From Veillonella sp. 3310 (lineage in GTDB: Bacteria; Bacillota; Negativicutes; Veillonellales; Veillonellaceae): 64,000 nt of DNA. Both the position numbers and the translations under genes were made by a program. This document shows positions 34,550-44,700 of the stretch, piece by piece. Under the pieces are notes generated by a model, which saw only the letters and a list, made by a program, of their open reading frames with translations, was not told the DNA's origin and did no database searches. Numbering within the stretch: position 1 is the stretch's first letter; each line of letters starts with the position of its first letter. The stretch is from NCBI RefSeq assembly GCF_003999875.1, contig NZ_RQVJ01000003.1:1-64000 (forward strand), read 5' to 3'.

Positions 34550-35536
34550 ATGTCGGAATTACGATGGAATCCTTTATTGCGGACTTGGACAATGGTCGCT
34601 TCAAACCGTAAAGCACGCCCAACGATGCCAAAGGATTGGTGCCCATTCTGCCCAGGTATTAACAAAAAAGTCCCAGCAGATTATGATGTGTTGAAATACG
34701 ATAATGATTTTCCAGCCTTAACGCAAACGCCAGAGGCTCCTTATGAGGATGGTAATGACTTTTATAAAAGCCAAGAAAACTATGGAAAATGTGAAGTTAT
34801 CTTATATTCTCCAGAGCATACTGCTAAATTTTACGAATTATCGGAAGAACATATTGTTAAATTGCTAAACCTTATTAAAGAGCGTCATAGCGAATTAGCA
34901 AAGGATGAAAAAATCAAATACATCTATCCTTTTGAAAATAAAGGCGAAGCGGTAGGTGTAACGATGCCACATCCACATGGTCAATTGTATGGCTACTCCT
35001 TTGTACCACAAAAATTACAAGTAGAGTTAGACAGTGCGAAAGACCATCATCATGAACATGGTGAATGCTTATTCTGTAAAATGAATCAAGTGGAGAAAGA
35101 AAAAGATGCCCGTATTGTGGGAGAAAATGACTCTTTCTTAGCTTATATTCCATTCTTCACAGATTATCCATATGGTGTATTTGTAGTGCCGAAGCGCCAT
35201 ATGAACTACATTACAGATTGCACGGAACAAGAAACCAAAGATTTAGCGCATATGTTAAAAATATTAACAGAAGCCTTTGATCGTTTATTTAATATGCCAT
35301 TCCCATATATGATGGTATATCATCAAAATCCTGTAAATAGCCCTGAATATGCAGGACATGAAGAATATTATCACTTTAATATTCAATTCTATCCTCCGTT
35401 CAGAGAGGCCAATAAAATTAAATACTATGCATCCTCTGAAATGGGGGCATGGGCAGCAGCGAATACGAGTGCCGTAGAAGAAACAGCGCCGGAATTACGC
35501 AAACTATATAGTGAGGTTGAACAAGAACATGAATAA
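34550..35536 (+). CDS. galT: Galactose-1-phosphate uridylyltransferase
   Basis: A 328-residue Leloir-pathway enzyme that exchanges UMP between UDP-glucose and galactose-1-phosphate. The catalytic triad region is MPHPHGQLYGY, with His141 and His143. Metal-binding residues are in CPFCPG near residue 31. The second half contains FVVPKRHM and HFNIQFYPP. The ATG follows TTGGAGG. It overlaps galK by 8 bp, so the two are coupled. No galE is seen in the window. Confidence 0.96.
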   Translation: MSELRWNPLLRTWTMVASNRKARPTMPKDWCPFCPGINKKVPADYDVLKYDNDFPALTQTPEAPYEDGNDFYKSQENYGKCEVILYSPEHTAKFYELSEEHIVKLLNLIKERHSELAKDEKIKYIYPFENKGEAVGVTMPHPHGQLYGYSFVPQKLQVELDSAKDHHHEHGECLFCKMNQVEKEKDARIVGENDSFLAYIPFFTDYPYGVFVVPKRHMNYITDCTEQETKDLAHMLKILTEAFDRLFNMPFPYMMVYHQNPVNSPEYAGHEEYYHFNIQFYPPFREANKIKYYASSEMGAWAAANTSAVEETAPELRKLYSEVEQEHE

Positions 35537-36683
35537 AGAAGAATTACAACAGCGTTTTCTGTCCTTCTTTGGTGAAGGCGCAGGAGATGTGCATTGTTAT
35601 TTTGCTCCAGGTCGTGTCAATGTGATTGGCGAGCATCAGGACTACAATGGTGGTCATGTGTTCCCAGCAGCATTGAAAGTGGGCATTTACGGAGCCATTC
35701 GTTTACGTGAAGATAGCAAGGTACGTTTACATTCCGATAATATGGAAAAAACCGTGGTGGTCGATGTAAATGAACCTTTCCAATATAATGTTGAGCACGA
35801 TTGGGCTAATTATCCCTTAGGTGTGATTCAATTCTTAAAAGATAAGGGTCACAAAGTGCCAGGTATGGACATTTATTTTAATGGTAATTTACCAGCTGGC
35901 GCAGGGTTGTCCTCTTCTGCTTGTATGCTAGATTTAACTGGGTATATGTTGCTTTCAGAATTGGGTTTAACCCCAATTGACCGCACGGAACTGGCAAAAA
36001 TGGCGATGCATGTAGAATACCACTTCGTAGGTGTAAAAGTAGGCATCATGGATATGTATGCTATTGCACATGGTAAAGAAGGCCATGGTGTATTGTTAGA
36101 TTGTACAAAAATGGAACGCAAATTAGTTCCATTAAACTGGCATGGATATACATTGGTTATCATGAATACGAATAAACAAAGAGGTCTTGTGGATTCTAAA
36201 TTTAATGAGCGTAAAGGACAATGTGATGCGGCTCATGAGATTATCCGTAAACACAAAGATGTATCGGGTTTATCATTGGCGACATTGGATGATCTAGGAT
36301 ATATTTCAGATGATGTCTTACTACGCCGAGCTCGTCACGTTATCACTGAAAATTTACGTGTATTAGATTTTATGAAAGCTTTGGAAGCTGCTGATTTAAC
36401 AGGCATTGCACATTGCTTGAATGAATCCCATAGATCTTTACAGGTTGATTTTGAAGTAACAGGTAAAGAATTAGATACGATTGTTGATTTAGCGCGATCT
36501 CAAGAAGGCTGTATTGCATCCCGTATGACAGGTGCAGGTTTTGGTGGTTGTGCCATTGCCCTTGTAAAAGATGAGAATGTTGATGCTTTTATGAGAGCTA
36601 TTCCGGAAGAGTACGAAAAACAAATAGGTGTTACCCCTAGTCTATATATCGCAGAAATCGGTGATGGGGTGTATTCGCTGTAA
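35529..36683 (+). CDS. galK: Galactokinase
   Basis: A 384-residue GHMP kinase that phosphorylates galactose at C1. The galactose-binding signature is GRVNVIGEHQDYNGG, the ATP-binding motif is PAGAGLSSSAC, and the C-terminal motif is MTGAGFGGCAIAL. The ATG at 35529 lies within the end of galT; the longer frame from 35511 would add a stretch copied from the galT coding sequence and is not used. The regulator gene follows after 13 bp. Confidence 0.96.
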   Translation: MNKEELQQRFLSFFGEGAGDVHCYFAPGRVNVIGEHQDYNGGHVFPAALKVGIYGAIRLREDSKVRLHSDNMEKTVVVDVNEPFQYNVEHDWANYPLGVIQFLKDKGHKVPGMDIYFNGNLPAGAGLSSSACMLDLTGYMLLSELGLTPIDRTELAKMAMHVEYHFVGVKVGIMDMYAIAHGKEGHGVLLDCTKMERKLVPLNWHGYTLVIMNTNKQRGLVDSKFNERKGQCDAAHEIIRKHKDVSGLSLATLDDLGYISDDVLLRRARHVITENLRVLDFMKALEAADLTGIAHCLNESHRSLQVDFEVTGKELDTIVDLARSQEGCIASRMTGAGFGGCAIALVKDENVDAFMRAIPEEYEKQIGVTPSLYIAEIGDGVYSL

Positions 36684-36696
36684 AGGAGATAGAATC

Positions 36697-37860
36697 ATGA
36701 TAAAGCCACAAATAAGCAATGATGAAATTATTTTGAATTACATCAGGCGTCATGGCCCCGTATCAAAGGCATTGATTGCAAGACAAACAAAAATAACGCC
36801 TCCCACAGTGACTAATATTTGTACGAGTTTAATTCGTAAAGGATTGGTCTACGAAGATCGTCAAGAACGGTCTGCATTGGGACGCCCATCAATGTTATTA
36901 GACTTTAATCATGATATTGAAACCTATCTTATCGTTCATGTAAGAACACATGCCATTGTGTTTTATGTGGCTACGGTAGGACGGCAAATCCTACATCAAG
37001 AGGAAACATCGATTATTGGTTGCAGTGCTGATGAAATTATGCAGCATATGTACCGAGGCATACAGGATATCTTTAAACAAGAGTATAAGATAAAAAGTAT
37101 AGGGCTTATTTTACGGGGCCCTGTAGATTCTGGAAAAGGAATTTCCATTTATTCTCCAAATGGGAAGTGGAATAATATTCCTTTTAAATATATCTTAGAA
37201 GAACGATTCCATGTGCCTGTTTCTGTAGAAAATGATGTTCGTTGTTTATCGACGGGTGAATATTATTATGGTAGTGGTAAGGAAATGGATAATCTCATAG
37301 TCCTTAAATTCAGTTATGGACTGGGTATATCCTTGATTTATCACGGTGAACTCTATCGCGGATTCAACGATAGTGCCGGTGAAATTGGATATGGTGTGAT
37401 TCGACTGGATGAAGCGGGCAACGAAGTGCGCTTGGAAGATATCGCATCAGAAACATCGATTCATACGTATGTATTAGAACAAATGGAAAAAGGCCGATAT
37501 ACATCGGTACAAGATAATCCATTGGTTGTGAGCAAAGCATTTCGGGTAGAGCCTATTTATGAGGCCGCAGTAGAAGGTGATGAAGTGTGTTTAGAGGCGC
37601 TTTCACGAGTAGGTCACTATTTAGGAATTGCCTTAGCCAATATAGCTAACTTATTTAATCCAGAGCGGATTATTTTAAGTAGTGCTATGGGGAATGCAGT
37701 GGGTGTGATGGATCCGATTCTTCGAGGCGTATTAGAACGCAATTCATACAAAGCACATACGATTAATCTAGAATATTCCGGCAATGGTTCCTATTATACA
37801 TTGCTAGGGATGATTGATATTGTCAGTGCGAAACGAGCTGAAGAAGCTTGGTTACGGTAG
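36697..37860 (+). CDS. ROK-family transcriptional regulator
   Basis: A 387-residue regulator of the NagC/XylR type. An N-terminal winged helix (about 10-70; ALIARQTKITPPTVTN) is followed by a ROK sugar-binding domain, here without the usual kinase-grade motifs but with GEIGYGVI and the YYYGSGKEMDN region. It probably senses galactose or a related sugar and controls galTK and the mgl transporter genes on either side. AAAGGAG lies 8 bp before the ATG. Confidence 0.88.
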   Translation: MIKPQISNDEIILNYIRRHGPVSKALIARQTKITPPTVTNICTSLIRKGLVYEDRQERSALGRPSMLLDFNHDIETYLIVHVRTHAIVFYVATVGRQILHQEETSIIGCSADEIMQHMYRGIQDIFKQEYKIKSIGLILRGPVDSGKGISIYSPNGKWNNIPFKYILEERFHVPVSVENDVRCLSTGEYYYGSGKEMDNLIVLKFSYGLGISLIYHGELYRGFNDSAGEIGYGVIRLDEAGNEVRLEDIASETSIHTYVLEQMEKGRYTSVQDNPLVVSKAFRVEPIYEAAVEGDEVCLEALSRVGHYLGIALANIANLFNPERIILSSAMGNAVGVMDPILRGVLERNSYKAHTINLEYSGNGSYYTLLGMIDIVSAKRAEEAWLR

Positions 37861-37922
37861 GTACCACGACTAGAAAGACTAGTCTTATAGGTATATAGGA
37901 TATCTAAAAGGAGGATATTATT

Positions 37923-38957
37923 ATGAAACGATCTTGGAAAGCAGCGTTGCTTGCATCAGCAGCAGTAGGTGCACTTGTGTTAGGTGGTTGCGGAAGCGAT
38001 CAAGGAGCAAGCGGTGACAAACCTCAAATTGGGGTTGCTATTTACAAATTTGATGACACTTTCATGAGTGGCGTGCGTGCAGAAATTGACAAAGCCGCTA
38101 AAGACAAAGCGAAAGTGGATATCGTAGATAGCCAAAACTCTCAACCAACACAAAATGAAAAGATTGACTTATTCATCAATAAAAAGTACAAAGCAATCGG
38201 CGTTAACGTAGTAGACCGTACAGCAGCAGGCGTTATCATTGATAAAGCAAAAGCAGCGAACATTCCATTGGTATTCTTGAACCGTGAACCATTAAAAGAA
38301 GATATGGCAAAATGGGATAAAGTATACTATGTAGGTGCAAAAGCTGAACAAAGTGGTGAAATGCAAGGTAAAATCTTGGCAGATTACTTCAAAAAACATC
38401 CTGAAGCATACCATAGCAATGATGGTGTAATCCACTATGTTATGATCACTGGTGAACCAGGTCACCAAGATGCTGTACTTCGTACACAATACTCTGTAGA
38501 ATCCCTTAAAAAAGAAGGTATGAAAGTAGAAGAGTTAGCTAGCGATACAGGTATGTGGGACCGCGTTAAAGGTCAAGAAAAAATGGCAGCGTTCTTGAGC
38601 CGTTACGGCGACAAAATCGATGCTGTTATCTGTAACAATGACGACATGGCATTAGGTGCTATCGAAGCGTTGAAAGCAGCAGGCTACTTCACAAATGGTA
38701 AATACATTCCAGTAGTAGGCGTTGACGCTACAACTCCAGCAGTACAAGCGTTGAAAGACGGCACATTATTGGGTACAGTATTGAACAATGCAAAAAAACA
38801 AGGTCAAGCAGTATTTAATCTTTCCTACGTGCTAGCGAAAGGCGAAACACCTAACAAAGATAATGTAGGCTTTGACATTGTAGATGGTAAATATATTTGG
38901 GTACCTTACGAAATCGTAACAAAAGAAAATGCGGATAAGATTTTAGGTGACAAATAA
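37923..38957 (+). CDS. mglB: Galactose/glucose ABC transporter substrate-binding lipoprotein
   Basis: A 344-residue periplasmic-binding-protein-1 type lipoprotein. The signal peptide ends with the lipobox LGGC, Cys23. It matches the MglB style (KFDDTFMSGVRAEIDKAAKD, NVVDRTAAGVIIDKAK, CNNDDMALGAIEALKAAGY, GVDATTPAVQALKDG), including the Asn/Asp sugar-contact region. It captures galactose for the MglA/MglC importer encoded next. The hairpin after its stop would keep this subunit more abundant than MglA and MglC. Confidence 0.93.
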   Translation: MKRSWKAALLASAAVGALVLGGCGSDQGASGDKPQIGVAIYKFDDTFMSGVRAEIDKAAKDKAKVDIVDSQNSQPTQNEKIDLFINKKYKAIGVNVVDRTAAGVIIDKAKAANIPLVFLNREPLKEDMAKWDKVYYVGAKAEQSGEMQGKILADYFKKHPEAYHSNDGVIHYVMITGEPGHQDAVLRTQYSVESLKKEGMKVEELASDTGMWDRVKGQEKMAAFLSRYGDKIDAVICNNDDMALGAIEALKAAGYFTNGKYIPVVGVDATTPAVQALKDGTLLGTVLNNAKKQGQAVFNLSYVLAKGETPNKDNVGFDIVDGKYIWVPYEIVTKENADKILGDK

Positions 38958-38968
38958 TAGAATGCAGT

Positions 38969-38988
38969 AAGGGGGCATTTGCCCCCTT
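38969..38988 (+). terminator. Attenuating hairpin between mglB and mglA
   Basis: AAGGGGGCA pairs with TGCCCCCTT around TT. The T-run is poor, so partial termination or mRNA protection is likely. Confidence 0.7.
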
Positions 38989-39016
38989 CATTATCTGATT
39001 AGCAGGAGGAAAATGT

Positions 39017-40528
39017 ATGGGCGAGTACATATTAGAAATGCGCCAAATTACGAAGGAATTTCCTGGCGTAAAGGCCTTGGATAATGTCACTTTCAAAGTC
39101 CGACCAGGCACCGTACATGCTCTGATGGGAGAGAATGGCGCAGGGAAGTCGACTCTTATGAAATGCCTGTTCGGTATTTATAAGCAAGATCAAGGGGATG
39201 TTGTGATTGATGGCGAAGTTGTTGACATGACGGATTCCCGTAAAGCTCTTGGAATGGGAATTTCTATGATTCACCAAGAGTTATACCCAGTATTACAAAG
39301 AAATGTTATGGAAAACTTGTGGTTAGGCCGGTTTCCAACTAAAAAAATTGGTCCCTTCACATTTGTGGATCATAAAAAAATGAAAGAAGATACATTAGCG
39401 TTGTTTAATGAAATCGATGTAGATATCGATCCAGAACAATTAGCTGGTGACTTATCTGTTTCTAAATTACAAAATATTGAAATTGCTAAGGCAGTTTCGC
39501 ATCAAGCGCGTATTATTGTAATGGATGAACCTACCTCTTCTCTTACGAGTGATGAAGTAGAACATCTATTTAAAATTATTAACTCCTTACGAAAAAAAGG
39601 GGTTGCAATTATATATATTTCTCATAAAATGGAAGAAATCCTACGCATATCTGACGAAGTAACGATCATGCGTGATGGTCAATATATAGGCACTTGGCAT
39701 GCTGATGAGTTAACAACAGATCTTATCATTCAACGAATGGTAGGGCGTGAGATGACTCAGTTATTCCCTGAAAAAACCAATACTCCTAGTGAGGAAGTGT
39801 TACGTGTGGAAAACTTAACATCTATTAATCCACATTCTTTCAAAGATGTAAGCTTTTCCCTTCGTAAAGGTGAAGTTCTTGGTGTAGGTGGTCTTGTAGG
39901 AGCACAGCGTACAGAGGTAATCGAAGCCTTATTTGGTCTTCGAGGTATCGAGTCTGGCAAAATTTACTTGCATGATAAAGAAGTTCGCATTCGTCATCCA
40001 CGAGATGCGAAAAAATTAGGGATGGCACTACTCACAGAAGAGCGTCGTACTACGGGAATTTTCCCGATGCTTACCATTGTAGATAATACAACGATGGCAG
40101 CACTGCCAAAATATGAAAATAAGTTCAAATTGTTAAATGACAACAAACGACTAGACGATACAAAAGAGGGTGTGGCTTCCTTACGAGTGAAAACACCGTC
40201 TACAGAAACAAAAATTCAAAGTCTTTCTGGTGGTAACCAACAAAAAGTACTCATTGCTCGTTGGTTGAATACGAACCCAGAAATCCTACTCTTAGATGAA
40301 CCGACACGGGGCATCGACGTAGGAGCGAAATACGAAATTTATTCCATTATTAATGAACTTGCTAGTGCTGGTAAAAGTATCATTATGATTTCCTCGGAAA
40401 TGCCTGAATTATTAGGAATGAGTGACCGCATTATGGTCATGAGTAATGGATATATGAGCGGAATCTTGGATGCTCATGAAGCGACTGAAGAAAAAATTAT
40501 GGAACTAGCAACAGCTGGTTTAGTCTAG
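39017..40528 (+). CDS. mglA: Galactose/glucose ABC transporter ATP-binding protein
   Basis: A 503-residue protein with two ABC domains in tandem, as in MglA, RbsA and XylG. The first has Walker A GENGAGKST and Walker B IIVMDEPTSSLT. The second has a degenerate Walker A (GLVGAQRTE), LSGGNQQKV and LLLDEPTRGIDVG. It energises the MglC channel. The ribosome site is AGGAGG, and the gene lies 10 bp before mglC. Confidence 0.95.
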   Translation: MGEYILEMRQITKEFPGVKALDNVTFKVRPGTVHALMGENGAGKSTLMKCLFGIYKQDQGDVVIDGEVVDMTDSRKALGMGISMIHQELYPVLQRNVMENLWLGRFPTKKIGPFTFVDHKKMKEDTLALFNEIDVDIDPEQLAGDLSVSKLQNIEIAKAVSHQARIIVMDEPTSSLTSDEVEHLFKIINSLRKKGVAIIYISHKMEEILRISDEVTIMRDGQYIGTWHADELTTDLIIQRMVGREMTQLFPEKTNTPSEEVLRVENLTSINPHSFKDVSFSLRKGEVLGVGGLVGAQRTEVIEALFGLRGIESGKIYLHDKEVRIRHPRDAKKLGMALLTEERRTTGIFPMLTIVDNTTMAALPKYENKFKLLNDNKRLDDTKEGVASLRVKTPSTETKIQSLSGGNQQKVLIARWLNTNPEILLLDEPTRGIDVGAKYEIYSIINELASAGKSIIMISSEMPELLGMSDRIMVMSNGYMSGILDAHEATEEKIMELATAGLV

Positions 40529-40538
40529 GAGGTATTGT

Positions 40539-41546
40539 ATGAGCCAAGGTAAGTTAGGAAAGTTTCTTTCCCAAAATATTATCTATTTGGTACTAGTAGT
40601 ACTAGTAGCGGCTATTTCAATTTATAGCCCGAACTTTTTATCCGTCACAAGTTTTCGTGATATTTTAATTCAATCTTCTCCACGTGTTATCATTGCGTTA
40701 GGTTCTGCTATGATTTTGATCACCGCAGGTTGTGACTTGTCCGCAGGGCGTGTAGTAGGGTTGACAGCGGTTGTATCTGCATCTTTAACACAGTTGCCAG
40801 ATTATCCTCGTCCATTCTTTGAACATTTACCAGAATTACCATTGATTTTACCAATCGTGATTGCTATTGTAGTAGGTGCTATCATCGGTTTAGTATCGGG
40901 TGTGATCGTAGCGTATTTAAAAATCGTACCATTCATTTCCACACTAGGTACTATGGTTATTACCTATGGTATTTGTTCCTTGTACTTTGATATGGAACCT
41001 AATAACTCTCAACCAATCGGCGGTTTACGTCCAGAGTTTACGCAAATTGGTACAGGTTCTTTAGACCTAGGATTTATGACGATTCCATACATTGTTATTA
41101 TCGCTGCAGTAATTTCCTTGATCATGTATGTGGTATATAACAAAACCATTCTTGGTAAAAACATGTTTGCCATCGGTGGTAATCCACAAGCCGCTGTAGT
41201 ATCCGGTATCAATGTAGCAGTCACATTAGTGATTATCTACGTGATCGCTGGTGCTTTGTATGGCGTAGGTGGTATTTTGGAAGCAGCTCGTACTGGTGGT
41301 GCTACTAACAACTATGGTAACATGTACGAGTTAGATGCCATCGCGGCATCTGTTGTAGGTGGTGTATCCATCACTGGTGGTATCGGTACTGTACCTGGTA
41401 TCATCGCAGGTGTGTTGATCTTCACTGTTATCAACTATGGTTTAACATTCGTTGGAATGGGACCATACTGGCAATTGATTATTAAAGGTTTAATCATTGT
41501 TGTAGCAGTTGCCTTTGACGTACGTAAATCTATGGCACGCAAATAA
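40539..41546 (+). CDS. mglC: Galactose/glucose ABC transporter permease
   Basis: A 335-residue BPD_transp_2 permease with eight or more transmembrane helices. It has the sugar-family stretches LITAGCDLSAGRVVGLTAV, GGNPQAAVVSGINV and a glycine-rich GAATNNYG-like segment. It forms the membrane channel for galactose together with MglA. AGGAGG precedes the ATG and a terminator follows, ending the gal/mgl cluster. Confidence 0.95.
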   Translation: MSQGKLGKFLSQNIIYLVLVVLVAAISIYSPNFLSVTSFRDILIQSSPRVIIALGSAMILITAGCDLSAGRVVGLTAVVSASLTQLPDYPRPFFEHLPELPLILPIVIAIVVGAIIGLVSGVIVAYLKIVPFISTLGTMVITYGICSLYFDMEPNNSQPIGGLRPEFTQIGTGSLDLGFMTIPYIVIIAAVISLIMYVVYNKTILGKNMFAIGGNPQAAVVSGINVAVTLVIIYVIAGALYGVGGILEAARTGGATNNYGNMYELDAIAASVVGGVSITGGIGTVPGIIAGVLIFTVINYGLTFVGMGPYWQLIIKGLIIVVAVAFDVRKSMARK

Positions 41547-41565
41547 TTTAGCGTATTAAAATATT

Positions 41566-41609
41566 AGCCTCTGGCTTTTGCATACTTGTAAAAGTCAGAG
41601 GCTTTTTTA
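41566..41609 (+). terminator. Terminator of the mgl operon
   Basis: AGCCTCTGGCTTTT pairs with AAAAGTCAGAGGCT, followed by TTTTT. Confidence 0.9.
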
Positions 41610-41646
41610 TATGTTAAAATTCAAGAAAATGTTTAAAAAATTCGAT

Positions 41647-41675
41647 TTGAATAGTATACAAAAAAGGTCTATAAT
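41647..41675 (+). promoter_or_regulatory. Promoter of the second adhesin gene
   Basis: TTGAAT (41647-41652), 17 bp and TATAAT (41670-41675). Confidence 0.75.
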
Positions 41676-41761
41676 CAATATTAATTAGAAATGTTTCAAC
41701 TTGATTCAGTGCGATTTATTAGCATGAATTGAGACTTTTATCAAACTATAAGGGGTGTAGT

Positions 41762-44700
41762 ATGAGAAAACATAATGCCGCAGTATATGCAGCGAGTATA
41801 TTGATCTTAGGAAGCCATATAGCAGGCTATGCAGCTAGTACAGAATATACTGTAACTGGTGGTCAGGTAGATGGCGCGAATGCTATTGCTATAGGAGCTA
41901 GTTCTAGTGTGAATGCAGTGGATGGTTTAGCAGTAGGATATGAGGCAACTACTAGTGCAGCAAGTGGTGTAGCATTAGGTAGTGGTTCTATTGCAGATCG
42001 TGTTGGTAAAAGTGATGCTTACATTGGATATAATCCAATGAGTAACACACATTATAAAGTAGGCGAAGCAGGAGCAGATAATCCAGCCCTAGAAACTTTG
42101 TATGAAAAAATTCGTCAAGCTAATTATGAAGTGTTAAAAGCAGAAGAAGAAATTGAACGAGCTGAGAGTAAAAAAGAAAAAAAAGAGAGTGATGCAGATG
42201 CTGCAATAGCAGCTGCGAATGCGCAAAAGGCAAAAGCAGATCAAGATTTAGTAGATGCAGAAAAGGCCTATGAAGATGCTATAAAAGAAGCGAACAAAGC
42301 TGGCAATGAGTCTATTAGCAGTGTTTGGAATCCTACAGATGGAGCTGTATCTGTAGGTGGTAGTAAAGCTGGTGTACAACATACTCGTCAGATTACTAAT
42401 GTAGCAGCAGGCTATGAAGATACTGATGCAGCGACAGTAGGACAATTACGAGTGCTTCGTAATCGTTTAGAACGTGAAAAGCCACGTTATATTTCCATTA
42501 AAAGTCGTGACTTAGGCCAAGATAGTAATGAGATAAATAATGGAGCTACCAAAGAGGGGGCTATTGCCATTGGTCCAAGGGCAAAATCAGAAAGTGAAAA
42601 TGCCATTGCCATTGGCCGGAATGTACAAGTCGGTAAAAACTCTAAAAATACAGTAGCTATTGGTAAAGGAATTAGTGAAACTGGTATTTATAGTGTCAAC
42701 ATTGGTGAAGGCACAAGAACAGCAGGAGTACATAGTACAGCGGTGGGTACTCGTGCGTGGGCTGCAAACTCCTCCTTGGCTATTGGTGCTTCATCAACAG
42801 CAAGTGCAGACAATACAGTCGCTGTAGGTCGGACAACAACTGCGATTGGAGTAGGTGCAACAGCGATAGGTGATTCCGCACATGCACAGGGAAGCCAATC
42901 CGTAAGTGTGGGGTATACTGCCTATGCAAATGACTTTGCAGCCATTGCAGTAGGTGGCAATACAGAGACTCATGGAAATGGAGCTGTCGCTATTGGTCAT
43001 GGCAGTAAGGTTGGAGAATCAGGAAAAAATAATGAGGCTTATGCTGGTGTTAGTCTTGGGTTAAGTGCGAAGACAACTGTAAGACATGGTGTTGCATTAG
43101 GTGGAGAGTCCTATGCAGATCGTGGGACGAAAGATGCTTCTAATAATGGTTATGATGCAGCTTTACATGGCCCACATTTTGCCAGTTCTGCATTTGCGAA
43201 CGCAAACGATCCTACGTGGAAAGCAACTAATTCGGCTGTGTCTGTAGGTGATAGCCGCTCAGCTTATCGTAAAACACGCCAAATTATTAATGTAGCAGCT
43301 GGTGGAGAAGATACTGATGCTGTCAATGTGGCGCAATTAAAAGCCTTAGAAAAACGCAATACAATTTTGGCAGGTAATGATGTGCCATTTAATGCAGATG
43401 GCACGGTAGCTACTACGACACCTGATACACGTGTGTATACGCCAGGGGATAAAGAAATTAAGATTCAAGGTAAGGCGAATACTGTGTATGGAGTGGCGCC
43501 ACAAGCTGGTGCAAAAGCTCCTGATGGTAAAAGTGTGTATGCAGCACCAACATTATATAGTTCTGATAATCTAATTACTTATAAAGACCCAACAGACTCT
43601 ATCTTGCGTATTGGTATGCTTAACATGCCAACGTTTACAGGTGTTAACTTTGCTCATCCTACTATGAATATTACCTTGGGTGGAAACGATAAAGGTCAAT
43701 TAACTTTGACTACAGGCGGTAAAGATGGGTCTACATCTACTACAAGCCCTGTATTGACTGTAGATTCTTTGAAAGAAGTATTAAAACCAGGTAAAGGCAT
43801 CTCTATTGCTACGAATGATGGTGGGGAATATGGTAAAACATATACTATTAGCTTAGATAAAGATCAACTAAAAGGTGACCCAGACTTTAAAGGTGACAAA
43901 GGTGATAAAGGCGATCCGGGTGCTAAAGGTGACCAAGGCATTCAAGGCGAAAAAGGTGAAACTGGAGCCAAAGGTGATACTGGGGCTGACGGAAAGTCTG
44001 CTTTTGAAGTATGGAAAGAAATGCCAGGTAATGGAAGCAAGACAAAAGATGACTTTATCAAAGCTATTACTGGTCCGCAAGGTGAAACCGGTGCAGTAGG
44101 CCCACAAGGTCCTCAAGGCCCACAAGGACCACAGGGGCCAGGTGGTACTGGTGGTGGTACTGGTGGAGTAGGTCCACAAGGCCCGCAAGGTATTCAGGGT
44201 CCTAAAGGCGATAAGGGTGATACAGGTGCCGTAGGTCCTAAAGGTGATCAAGGGATACAAGGTGAAGTAGGGCCTAAAGGTAAATCTGCTTTCGAAGTGT
44301 GGAAAGACATGCCAGGTAACGGAAGCAAGACAGAAGACGACTTTATCAAAGCTATTACAGGTGCAAAAGGTGACACTGGTGCAGTAGGTCCTAAAGGTGA
44401 AACCGGAGCAACAGGCTCAGTAGGACCTAAAGGTGATAAAGGTGATGTTGGCACAGCTGGTAAAGATGGAGCTGAAGGTAAGTCTGCTTTCGAAGTGTGG
44501 AAAGGATTACCAGGTAACGAAAGTAAGACAAAAGACGACTTTATCAAGGCCATTACAGGTGAAAAAGGTAAAGACGGTGCAGTAGGACCTAAAGGTGAAA
44601 AAGGTGAAGCCGGAGCAACAGGTGCAGCAGGACCTAAAGGCGATAAAGGTGAATCTGGCGTAGTAGGCCCTAAAGGCGACAAAGGTGATGCTGGGAAAGC

